From Theropithecus gelada (lineage: Eukaryota > Chordata > Mammalia > Primates > Cercopithecidae): a stretch of 64,000 nt of DNA. This document shows, piece after piece, positions 28,701-41,365 of the stretch; the stretch's first letter is position 1; each line of letters begins with the position of its first letter. Position numbers and translations under genes: made by a program. The notes under the pieces were generated by a model. That model saw only the letters and a program-made list of their open reading frames with translations, did not search any database and was not told where the DNA came from. The DNA lies in the NCBI RefSeq assembly GCF_003255815.1, contig NC_037668.1, positions 10,173,327-10,237,326 of the forward strand, read 5' to 3'.

Positions 28701-31700
28701 TCAATTCCCACCTATGAGTGAGAACATGTGGTGTTTGGTTTTCTGTCCTTGTGACAGTTTGCTGAGAATGATGGTTTCCAGTTTCATCCATGTCCCTACA
28801 AAGGACATGAACTCATCCTTTTTTATGGCTGCATAGTATTCCACAGTGTATATGTGCCACATTTTCTTAATCCAGTCTATCCTTGATGGACATTTGGGTT
28901 AGTTCCAAGGCTTTGCTATTGTGAATAGTGCAGCAGTAAACATATGTGTGCATGTGTCTTTATAGTAGCATGATTTATAATCCTTTGGGTATATACCTAG
29001 TACTGGTATGGCTGGGTCAAATGGTATTTCTAGTTCTAGATCCTTTAGGGATTGCCACACTATCTTCCACAGTGGTTGAACTAATTTACACTCCCACCAA
29101 CAGTGTAAAAGTGTTCCAATTTTTCCACATCCTCTCCAGCATCTGTTGTTTCCTGACTTTTTAATGATTGCCATTCTAACTGGCATGAGATTGTATCTCA
29201 CTGTGGTTTTGATTTGCATTTCTCTGATGACCAGTGATGATGAGCATTTTTTCATGTGTCTATTGGCTGCATATATGTCTTCTTTTGAGAAGTGTCTGTT
29301 CATATCCTTTGCCCACTTTTTGATGGGGTTATCTTTTTCTTGTAAATTTGTTTAAGTTCCTTGTAGATTATGGATATTAGCCCTTTGTCAGATGGGTAGA
29401 TTGCAAAAATTTTCTCCCATTCTGTAGGTTGCCTGTTCACTCTGATGGTAGTTTCTTTTGCTGTGCAGAAGCTCTTTAGTTTAATTAGATCCCACTTGTC
29501 TATTTTGGCTTTTGTTGCCATTGCTTTTGGTGTTTTAGTCATGAAGTCCTTGCCCATGCCTATGTCCTGAATGGTATTGCCTAGGTTTTCTTCTAGGGTT
29601 TTTATGGTTTTAGGTCTAACATTTAAGTCTATAATCCATCTTGAATTAATTTTTGTATAAGATGTAAGGAAGGGATCCAGTTTCAGCTTTCTACATATGG
29701 CTAGCCAGTTTTCCCAGCACCATTTATTAAATAGGGAATCCTTTCTCCATTTCTTGTTTTGGTCAGGTTTGTCAAAGATCAGATGATTATAGATGTGTGG
29801 TGTTACTTCTGAGGCCTCCGTTCTGTTCCATTGATCTATATCTCTGTTTTGGTACCAGTACCATGCTGTTTTGGTGACTGTAGCCTTGTAGTATAGTTTG
29901 AAGTTAGGCAGCATGATGCCTCCAGCTTTGTTCTTTTTGCTTAGGATTGTCTTGGCAATGTGGGCTCTTTTTTTGTTCCATATGAACTTTAAAGTAGTTT
30001 TTTCCAATTCTGTAAAGAAAGTCATTGATAGTTTGATGGGGATGGCACTGAATCTATAAATTTCTTTGGGCAGCTTGCCCATTTTCATGATATTGATTCT
30101 TCCTATCCATGAGCAAGGAATGTTCTTCCATTTGTTTGTGTCCTCTTTTATTTTGTTGAGCAGTGGTTTGTAGTTCTCCGTGAAGAAGTCCTTCACATCC
30201 CTTGTAAGTTGGATTCCTAGGTATTTTATTCTTTTTGTAGCAATTGTGAATGGGAGTTCACTCACGTTTGGCTCTCTGTCTGTTATTGGTGTATAGGAAT
30301 GCTTGTGATTTTTGCATATTGATTTTGTATCCTGAGACTTTGCTGAAGTTGCTTATCACCTTAAGGAGATTTTGGGCTGAGACGATGGGGTTTTCTAAAT
30401 ATACAATCATGTCATCTGCAAACAGGGACAATTTGACTTCCTCTTTCCCTAATTGAATACCCTTTATTTCTTTCTCTTGCCTGATTGCTCTGGTCAGAAC
30501 TTCCAACACTATGTTGAATAGGAGTGGTGACAGAGGGCATCCTTGTCTTGTGCCAGTTTTCAAAGGGAACACTTACAGTTTTTACTCATTCAGTATGATA
30601 TTGACTGTGAGTTTGTCATAAATAGCTCTTATTATTTTGAGATACGTTCCATCAATACCTAGTTTATTGAGAGTTTTTAGCATGAAGGGCTGTTGAATTT
30701 AGTTGAAGGCCTTTTCTGCATCTATTGAGATAATCATGTGGTTTTTGTTGTTGGTTCTGTTTATGCGATGGATTGTGTTTAACGATTTGCATATGTTGAA
30801 CCAGCCTTGCATCCCAGGGATGAAGCCGACCTGAACATGGTGGATAAAGTTTTGATGTGCAATTGGATTCGGTTTGCCAGTATTTTATTGAGCATTTTTG
30901 CATCGATGTTCATCAGAGATAGTGGTCTAAAATTCCCTTTTTTTGTTGTGTCTCTGCCAGGCTTTGGTATCAGGATAATGTTGGCCTCATAAAATGAGTT
31001 AGGGAGGATTCCCTCTTTTTCTATTGATCGGAATAGTTTCAGAAGGAATGGTACCAGCTCCTCTTTGTACCTGTGGTAGAATTCGGCTGTGAATTCATCT
31101 GGTCCTGGACGTTTTCTGGCTGGTAGGCTATTAATTATTGCCTCAATTTCAGAGCCTGCTATTGGTCTATTTAGAGATTCAGCTTCTTCCTGGTTTAGTC
31201 TTGGGAGGGTGTATGTGTCCAGGAATTTATCCATTTCTTCTAGGTTTTCTAGTTTATTTGCATAGAGGTGTTCATCGTATTCTCTGATGGTAGTTTGTAT
31301 TTCTGTGGGGTCGGTGGTGATATCCTCTTTATCATTTTTTATTGCATCTATTTGATTCTTCTCTCTTCTTTATTAGTCTTGCTAGTGGTCTATCAATTTT
31401 GTTGATCTTTTCAGAAAACCAGCTCCTGGATTCATTGATTTTTTTAAGGGTTTTTTGTGTCTCTATCAACTCCAGTTCTGCTCTGATCTTAGTTATTTCT
31501 TGTCTTCTGCTACCTTTTGAATTTGTTTGCTCTTGCTTCTCCAGTTCTTTTAATTATGATGTTAAGGTGCTGATTTTAGATCTTTCCTGCTCTCTCTTAT
31601 GAGCATTTAGTGCTACAAATTTCCCTCTACACACTGATTTAAATGTGTCCTAGAGATTCTGGTACATTGTATCTTTGTTCTCATTGGTTTCAAAGAACAT

Positions 31701-34700
31701 CTTTATTTCTGTCTTAATTTCGTTATTTACCCAGTAGTCATTCAGGAACAAGTTGTTCAGTTTACATGTAGTTGTGTGGTTTTGAGGAGTTTCTTAATCC
31801 TGAGTTCTAATTTGATTGCACTGTGGTCTGAGAGACAGTTTGTTGTGATTTCTGTTCTTTTACATTTGCTGAGGAGTGCTTTACTTCCAAGTACGTGGTC
31901 AATTTTAGAATAAGTGTGATGTGATGCTGAGAAGAATGTATATTCTGTTGATTTGGGGCAGAGAGTTCTGTAGATGTCTATTAGTTCTGCTTGGTGCAGA
32001 GCTGAGTTCAAGTCCTGGATATCCTTGTTAACCTTCTGTCTCATTGATCTGTCTAATATTGACAGTGGGGTGTTAAAGTCCCCCGTTGTTACTGTGTGGG
32101 AGTCTAAGTCTCTTTGTAGATCTCTAAAGACTTGCTTTATGAATCTGGGTGCTCCTGTATTGGGTGCATATATATTTAGAATAGTTAGTTCTTCTTGTTG
32201 AATTGATCCCTTCACAATTATATAATGGCCTTCTTTGTCTCTTTTGATCTTTGTTGGTTTAAAGTCTGTTTTATCAGAGACTAGGATTGCAGCCCCAGCT
32301 TTTTTTTTTTTTTTGCTTTCCATTTGCTTGGTAGATCTTCCTCCATCCCTTTATTTTGAGCCTATGTGTGTCTTTGCACGTGAGGTGCGTCTCCTGAATA
32401 CAGCACACTGATGGGTCTTGACTCTTTATCCAATTTGCCAGTCTATTGGGGCATTTAGCCCATTTACATTTAAGGTTAATATTGTTATGTCTGAATTTGA
32501 TCCTGTCATTATGATGTTAGCTGGTTATTTTGCCCATTAATTGATGCAGTTGCTTCATAGCATCGATGGTCTTTACAATTTGGCATATTTTTGCAGTGGT
32601 TGGTACTGGTTGTGTCTTTCCATGTTTAGTGCTTCCTTTAGGAGCTCTTGTAAGGCAGGCCTGGTGGTGACAAAATCTCTCAGCATTTCCTTGTTTGTAA
32701 AGGATTTTATTTCTCCTTCACTTATGAAGCTTAGTTTGGCTGGATATGAAATTCTGGATTGAAAATTCTTTTCTTTCAGAATGTTGAAAATTGGGCCCCA
32801 TTCTCTTCTGGCTTGCAGGCTTTCTGCCAAGAGATCTGCTGTTATTCTGATAGGCTTCCCTTTGTGGGCAACTCGACCTTTCTCTCTGACTGCCATTAAC
32901 ATTTTTTCCTTTATTTCAACCTTGGTGAATTTGACACTTACGTGTCTTGGGGATGCTCTTCTCAAGGAGTATCTTTGTGGTGTTCTCTGTATTTCCTGAA
33001 TTTGAATGTTGGCCTGCCTTGCTAGGTTGGGGAAGTTCCCCTGGATAATATCCTGAAGAGTGTTTTCCAACTTGGTTCCATTCTCCCCATCACTTCCAGG
33101 TACACCAATCAAACATAGATTTCATCTTTTTCACATAGTCCCATATTTTGTGGAGGCTTTGCTTCTTTTTACTCTTTTTTCTCTAAACTTCTTTTCTTGC
33201 TTTATTTCATTAATTTGATTTTCAATCACTTATACCCTTTCTTCCACTTGATCAAATCAGCTATTGAAGCTTGTGCATGTGTCACGAAGTTCTCATGCCA
33301 TAGTTTTCAGCTCCAGGAGGTCATTTAATGTCTTCTCTCCACCGTTTATTCTAGTTAGCCACTCGTCTAACCTTTTTTAAGGTATTCAGGTACCTTGCGA
33401 TGGGTTCAAACATGTTCCTTTAGCTCAGAGAAGTTTGTTATTACTGACCTTCTGAAGTCTACTTCTGTCAACTCAGCAAAGTCATCCTCCATCCAGCTTT
33501 GTTCTGTTGCTGGCAAGGAGCTGTGATCCTTTGGAGGAGAAGAAGTACTCTGATTTTTAGAATTTTCAGCTTTTCTGCTCTGTTTTCTCCCCATCTTTGT
33601 GGTTTTATCTACCTTTGGTCTTTGATGTTGGTGAGCTACAGATGGGGTTTTGGTGTGGATGTCCTTTTTGTTGATGCTGATGCTATTCCTTTCTGTTTGT
33701 TAGTTTTCCTTCTAACAGTCAGGTCCCTCAGCTGCAGGTCTGCTGGAGTTTGCTGGAGGTCCACTCCAGACCTTGTTTGCCTGGGTATCACCAGTGGAGG
33801 CTGCAGAACACAAACATTGCTGCCTGATCCTTCCTCTGGAAGCTTCATCCCAGAGAGGCACCTGCCTATATAAGGAGTCTGTCAGTCCTGTTGGGAGGTG
33901 TCTCCTAGTTAGGCTACACAGGGTTAGGGACCCACTTGAGGAGGCAGTCTGTCCATCCTCAGAGCTCAAACGCTGTGTTAGGAGAACCACTGCTCTCTTC
34001 AGAGCTGTCAGACAGGGATGTTTAAGTCTGCAGAAGTTGTCTGCTGCCTTTCGTTCAGCTAAGCCCTGCCCATAGAGGTGGAGTCTAGAGGCAGTAGGCC
34101 TTGCTGAGCTGTGGTGGACTTTGCCCAGTTCAAGCTTCCTGGTTGCTTTGTTTACTTACTCAAGCCTCAGCAATGGCGGATGCCCCTTCCCCAGCCAGGC
34201 TGCTGCCTCGCAGTTCCATCTCAGGCTGCTGTGCTAGCAGTGAGCAAGGCTCCGTGGGCCATGGGACCCACTGAGCCAGGCATGGGAGAGAATCTCCTTG
34301 TCTGCCGGATGCTAAGACCATTGGAAAAGCATAATATTTGGGCTAAGGTGTCCCGTTTTTACAGGTACAGTCTGTCAAGGCTTCCCTTGGCTAGGAAAGG
34401 GAAATCTCTCAACCCCTCGTGCTTCCCGGGTGAGGCGATGCCCTGCCCTGCTTCATCTCGCCCTGTGTGGGCTGCACCCACTGTCCAACCAGTCTCAGTG
34501 AGATGAACCAGGTACTTCAGTTGGAAATGCAGAAATCACCCATCTTCTGCGTCGATCATGCTGGGTGCTGCAGACTGGAGCTCTTCCTATTCGGCCATCT
34601 TCAGGATTGTGTTCTTGATTTGGCACTCAGCTTGGATGTTGGTCCACTTCCCCACTTTCAACCGTACTATATCCTTCTTACCATGGACTCTGTGACTACT

Positions 34701-37700
34701 CAAAGAAACTTGCTTGCTGTCTTGTGTTTGCTCTGACTTCAACTTGGATAAGGACCATTGCCACATTCTTTATGTTGGCATTATTTTCAGATGTCTGCTA
34801 CTGTTTCTTCCTTTCTGTTCTAATTATTCATTTAGCCTTAACATTTCTGTCCCACCAATTATTTGGCTTGCCATCCCCCATGAAAGTACACTTAAGAATC
34901 AAAGGAAAAGTATTGACATTCATTACTGCTTGCCCAAAGTATTGGCAGTAAGTGGATAATTAATCCCAAGGCAACTAAGGTAAAAATCTACATGGAAGCT
35001 TTGTAGTGTGAAATATCTCAAAAGCAAAGCCACAGGCTCTCTCTCCACACGAAAAGTGCACTTTACCTGAAAAGTGTTTCCCTCAGGATCCAGAACCTCA
35101 CAGATAACCTCTGAAGTATGTCTCATGATGTACCTGCCAGCTCTCGGCTGTTCACACTTTTGAAAAGGATAGTATATATTACTGCTTGATTCATGGCAGT
35201 ACATAGCTGAACAATCCTTGTCAATATAAAGAGAGCCTGTGTTTGGAGGTAACACCTGAAAGGGTAACGGAAGGACACAAATTATTAAAATTTTCTAGCT
35301 TAATATGTGGGACTTGGAAAACCACTTTAGGAAAAAGAATATCCATAGATCCTAGTCACAAACTGTTTGCAGGAAGAAAACATTATCCAAGGGAGGACAT
35401 GAGGTTTGGGAAGGGCTACTTGATAAGGAGGCAAACTGAATAGTTATGATATCATTTCTCCTGTATCCTCACATCTTATCTGCTCACTTTAATATCTCTT
35501 CTAAGTAATTGTCCTATGCCCCCTTATTTCCAATATTTAATAAGCTGAGGTTAAATACATGTTTGGCCCTATTCATTCCATTCTAAATGTTTGGAGTGGT
35601 TTGTGATCTTGGACAAGAAGCATCTCTGAAAGGGTCAAAAAATGTGGGATAAGTGCTCTTAGAAACTCATCTCTCCTCTCTCCTCTGGTGGCTGACACAG
35701 TCCTTAAGTAATAGACTTCATGTAATGAATTCTGCTTCAAACAGATCTTTTTCTGAAACAGAATTTACATATCATAGATTTACCCTTTTAAAGTGTATAA
35801 TTCAGTGGTTTTTAGTATATTCAAAAGTGTGTGAAGCCATTATCACTAATTCCACAACACTTTTATCATCCCCCAAAGGAACCTGATCGTGTTAGAAATC
35901 ATTCTGGATCACTAGGCCTTAGGCCCTGGCAACCACTAATCTTCTGTCTATGGATGAACCTATTCTAGATACTTCATTTAAATGGAAGCATGTACTCTGT
36001 GGCCTTTTGTGTCTGGCTTCTTTCAGTTAGCGTAATGTTTTCAAGGTTCACTCATGTTGTAGTACACAGTACTTTATTCCATTTTATGGATAAGTAATAT
36101 TCCATTGTATGGCTATATCACATTTTCTTTATTCACTTATGAGTTGGCATGCATTTGGGTTGTTTTCAGTTTTGCTATTACTAAAAACGTTGCTGTAAAT
36201 ATTGTTTACAAGTTTTTGTGCAGATGTATGGTTTCTCTTGGATAGGAGTGGAATTTCTGGGTCACATGACAACTAAGTTTACCTTTTGAGGAAGTGTCAA
36301 GCTGTTTTCCAAAGTGACTATACCATTTTCCAAGTGACTTACCACTTTCCAAAGTGACTTACACCATCAGCAATTTACAAGGGTTCTAATTTCTCCATAC
36401 CCTTGCTATCACTTGCCATTATCTGTCTTTTTAATTACAGTTTTCTAGTGGGTGTGAAGTGCAATCTCATTGCAGTTTGAGCTGTAGCTCCCTCACAACT
36501 AGTGATGTTGAGCACCTTTCCTTGGCTTATTTGCCATTTGTGTATCTTCTTTGGGGAAATTCAAATCCTTTGCTCATTTTGAGGTTGGTTATTGTCTTTT
36601 TATTCTTGAGTTGTGAGAGTTCTAAGTTGTAGGGTACTCTGTACCCAAGACCATTATCAGTTATATGATTTTCAAATAACATCTTCTATTCTGTAGTTTA
36701 TCTTTTCACGTTCTTGGTGGTGTTCTTTGAATCACAAACTTTTTTTTTTTATTTTGGTAACACTTGTATGTTTGGTATCATATCTAAGAAACTATTGCCT
36801 AATCAAAAACATGAAAATTTATATCTATGTTTTCTTTCATCTCTCACTTCCAGCACCTTCCTTGCCCCATAATAATCTACACTGGATAAAGAGGGGGAAG
36901 GATAACATTGTCAGAAGAGATGAGAGGGACAAACTGACTTCAGCAACTTTCACAGTAACAAATATTTATCAGTGAGATCTTTGTCCATCATCTTCTAGCT
37001 TTTAGCTCTCAGTATCTAGTGACATTGTTTGCAATGTTTTTGCTGTAGTGTCCTTTCTCCAGCAAGTGAAAAGCTGAAGGCAAGTCCTTTTAAGGCTAAA
37101 GGAAGTGCAGGCTGACACTGGATGGTTGTGTTTAAAGGGGAAATGCAGAAAGGTAGGGAAAGGTGCTAACTGCTCCTCCTTGACCTTCCAAGGACAGAGC
37201 TTTGCTTCAGTTAGGAGAACTGCCCTCCCGGGACCACACACACCATGTGCTCCTCCTGTCCTGCTAGGACTTCGAGTAGAGTAGGGAGGACTGACTGGAG
37301 GTGGGAAAGATGGAGAGTGAGAATGAGGGTCGAGGTGGCAGGAGGTGAAGCTGGTCTGTTAGGCACAAGCCAAATCATCTAAGGGTTTCTAACACCCACA
37401 GTGCCTAGCACATAAGAAATCCTCAACAAACACATTTTGGTTTATAACCTTGGTCCAAAACTACCAAAGTTTTGCAAAACAAGCAGGGCAATGTTTTTCT
37501 GGCATGGGATGTAAAAAGGGATGAATAAATGAGTTTGAGAAGTATATTCTAAGATGTTAGTATTCTAAGAGAAAAGAAAGCAACAGCAATGTACATTGCA
37601 GGCATTTTAGAAGTGGGTTTTCTCAGCTAAATAGACACTCATCTTTGGTACTTCTCATTTTCCTTCTAGACCTACCTGGTATGTTCCCTGTGGCTTTGCA

Positions 37701-38852
37701 ATAATAGTTGTTCCATCTCCAAAGGTGGCACAGCAGCTACTGTCCTCACAGTTGGTGATAACAGCGGCATAGCGTGAGCTTTCTACCCGCATACACTTCA
37801 CCTGCCTGGTGACAGTCCGAGGACCTTCGGCTACAAGCAAATGCAAGGTAAGCAGATCTGATAGAGTGTAGACATTGCAAAACAGACCTCAGCCTATTGA
37901 TTCTGCTGCTGTTTCCTGGCTGTCTGGATTCCCCATGGGAAAAACACAATTGTAAAGTCTAGAGCAAGTACTGAGAACTCCACAGGGTTGGAGTGAGGCC
38001 TGCTGTTCTTGTCAATTCAGAATAATTCCTCTGGAAAAAATCTTCTTACTTAATTTAGTATGCTATCTTAATTTCACTATTTATTTGTAGGAGCTGAGAA
38101 CATCTGATTTTTCAACTTGAAAAATTGAAAAGCATAAAATAAAATTTAAGCACTCAGATATTCATCAATTAAAATTTATACTTTTTAATACATATGTAAA
38201 AGAAAAATCACAGATAAAATTGAAGTTTATCCTTATATCTGGGCTTATTTCTATCTTGAAATTCATTTTTACACTTTTATGTACACATACATCATGAACA
38301 ATACATATGTGTGTGCTTTAAATGTATATAAGCTATATGTTACTCCATGTATTTATGTAATTACTGTACTATCATTCTACTCCTGCTTTTTTCATTTAAC
38401 ACAGTTTCAAGACCCCTAACCATCTTTATCTGTATCTATCTATACATATATGTGTGCATAGATATATTTATTTGTGTGTGTATGACTCCCTTTAACAGTC
38501 TTATAGTATTATTTTGCAGGAATGTACCATATTTTATTTTTCTATTCTGCCATTGATGGACATTTACATTTTCCCAAAATTTCAATATTATACTCAATGC
38601 TGCAAGTCGCTCCTCTGTACTTGTTTCCTTATGCAAATGTGTATGAGTGTCCCTCTCTCTATAAGCAGAAATAAAGTTATTGCATCATAATATGATATGT
38701 GGGTGGGGTGGGGAGATGTAGGTCAAAGCATATAAAGTTACAATTATGTAAGATGAATAAGTATAAGAATGTAATGTATAGCACAAAAACTATAGTCAAT
38801 AACATTGTATTGTATAATTACAATTTTCCAAAAGTGTAGATTTTAGGTGCTC

Positions 38853-38891
<39 letters not shown>

Positions 38892-41319
38892 GAAAACAGC
38901 TATATAAGGTAAGAGATATATTAATTTGCTTGACTTATTCCACTATGTATATAGATATCAAAATATCATGTTGTGCATCTTAAATATATCCAATAAAAAA
39001 CACTGGCATTAAGGAAAGGGAACTCAGGGAATAACTTCTCATTAAAAATATTTCTTAAATTCAGGTTTGGAAGAGTGGAAGACTTTGAGTCTTAGAGTAG
39101 GTTCCTGTTAATTAGCAACTACAGTTTCCTTTTTTCTGATACCACCTTTCTGACAAAAGACATGCTCTGACTGAAAACCTATCTAAGGTCACCTATTTAT
39201 GCAAATTAGATGCCTTGAGGATCAAAGGAAACATCTAAAGCTAGCACCTAGGACAGATGAATCATGGTTATTAGGTTTTAGTTGCCACCAATCAAAGACT
39301 ATTACTCTCCATCAGCTAACTAGAGCTGTTATCACTCCCATCTCTGTTGAGATAATGATCACAATAAAAAGTCCTAATGCATCCTCATATTCATTGCAGT
39401 ATTATTCACAATAACCAAGATTTGGAATCAGTCCACATGTTCATCAATGGGTGAATAAATAAAGAAAATGTAGTAAATACAGACAAGAGAATATTATTCA
39501 GTGTTAAAAAAAAAAAGAAATCTGTCATTTGCAACAATATGGATAAACCTGGAGGACATTATTTTAAGTAAAACAATCCAGGTACAGAAAGACAAACAGC
39601 ACACTTATATGTAGACTCTAAAATAGTTGGACTCATACAAGTAGAGAGTAGAGTGGTAGTTACCAGCCATCGGGGTGAGGAGTTGGGGAGATGTTGGTCA
39701 AAGGATATAAAATTTCAGTTATATAAGAGGAATAAATTAAAGAGATATACTGTATAACATGGTGACTATAGTAAATAAAATTAATCATATTTTGAAAATT
39801 TCTAGGAGAGTAGATTTTAAGTATTCTCACAACTAAAAATGATAAGTACAAAGAACAAAGCTGGAGGCAACTGTGCTACTCAACTTCAAACTATACTGCA
39901 GGACTACAGTAACCAAAGTGGCATGGTACTGGTACCAAAGCAGCAAAACGGACACAGAGACCAACGGAACAGAATAGAGAGCCCAGAAATAAAGCCACAC
40001 ACCTACAATCAGCTGATCTTAAACAAATCAACAAAAACAAGCAATGAGGAAAGGACTCCCTATTCAATAAATGGTACTGAAATAAATGACTGGCCATATG
40101 CAGAAGATTGAAACTGCACCCCTTCCTTACATCATATAGAATAATTACCTAAAGATGAATTAAAGAATAAAATGTAAAACCCCAAATTATAAAAACTCTG
40201 AAAGACAACCTAGGCAATACCATTCTAGACATACGAACAGGCAAATATTTCATGAGAAAGATACCAAAAGCAATTGCAACAAAAGCAAAAATTGACAAGT
40301 GAGATCTAATTAAAACAAAGAACTTCTGCACAGCAAAAGAAACTATCAACAGACTAAACTGACAACCTAGAGAATGGGAGAAAATATATACAAACTATGT
40401 ATCTGACAAAGGTTTAACATCCAGCATCCATAAGGAACTTAAACAAATTAACAAGCAAAAAACCAAACAACCCCATTCAAAAGTGGGCAAAAGACACGAA
40501 CAGTTTTCAAAAGAAGACATAAAGGTGGCTAAAAATCATATGAAGAAAAGCTCAACATCACTGAACATTAGAGAAATGCAAATCAAAACCACAATGAGAT
40601 ACACTGTCACATCAGTCAGAATGGCAATTATTAAAAGGCCAAAAAGTAACAGATGCTGGCCAAGTTGCAGCAAAAAAAGGAATGCTTATACACTGCTGGT
40701 GGAAATTTAAATTAGTTCAGACACTGTGGAAGACAGTGTGGTGATTCTTCAAAGACCTGAATACAGAAGTACTATTCAACCCAGTAATCCCATTACTGGG
40801 TATATACCTAAAGGAACATAAATCATTTAACCGTAGAAACATATACACACGTATGTTCACTGTAGCACCATTCACAATAGCAAAGATATGGAATCAACCT
40901 AAATGCCCATCAATGGTAGAGTGGAGTAAGAAAATGGCATACATATACACCATGGAATACTATGCAGCCATAAAAACGAACACGATCACATCCTTTGCTG
41001 GAAAATGCTTGGAGCTGGAGGCCATTACCCTTAGCAAACTAACACAGGAAGAGAAAACCAAATACTGCTTCATCTTACTTATAAGTGGGAGCTAAATGAT
41101 GAAAACACATGGACATATAGAGGGGTACAACAGATACTAGGGCCTACTGGAAGGTAGGAGGAGGGAGAGGATCAGAAAAAATAATTAATGGGTACTAGGT
41201 TTAATACCTGGGTGACAAAATAATCTGTACAGCAAACCCCGTTACATGAATTTACCTATATTACAAACCTGCACATGTACCCCTTAACTCAAAAGTTTTA
41301 AATAAATGAATACATAAAT

Positions 41320-41365
<46 letters not shown>

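Larger units (their letters stand above)
28488..34602 (-). mobile_element. Near full-length L1 (L1PA-type), nested, defective
   Basis: About 6.1 kb. 5' end on the minus strand at about 34602 (gaagatggccgaataggaag), 5'UTR of about 1 kb, ORF1 remnant, ORF2 remnant, 3'UTR of about 0.2 kb and an A-rich tail at 28488-28500. Flanks AGGATTATTTTCTT (28474-28487) and AGGATTGTGTTCTT (34603-34616) are a 14-bp target duplication with two changes. It lies in the sense orientation of SPAG17 in the 8.6-kb E8-E9 intron. Both ORFs carry frameshifts and stops, so it cannot move by itself. Confidence 0.9.

Noticed and set aside
28336..28791. 151-codon minus-strand frame
   Set aside because: It is a chance fusion of the L1 3' end with the older L1 around it; no independent gene.
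29300..30265. Long 321-codon frame as a cellular gene
   Set aside because: It is the C-terminal part of L1 ORF2 and belongs to the broken L1.
33595..34602. CpG-island promoter of a separate gene
   Set aside because: The GC-rich patch is the L1 5'UTR.
41323..41363. CRISPR-like or tandem gene array
   Set aside because: Simple AC microsatellite; no spacers.
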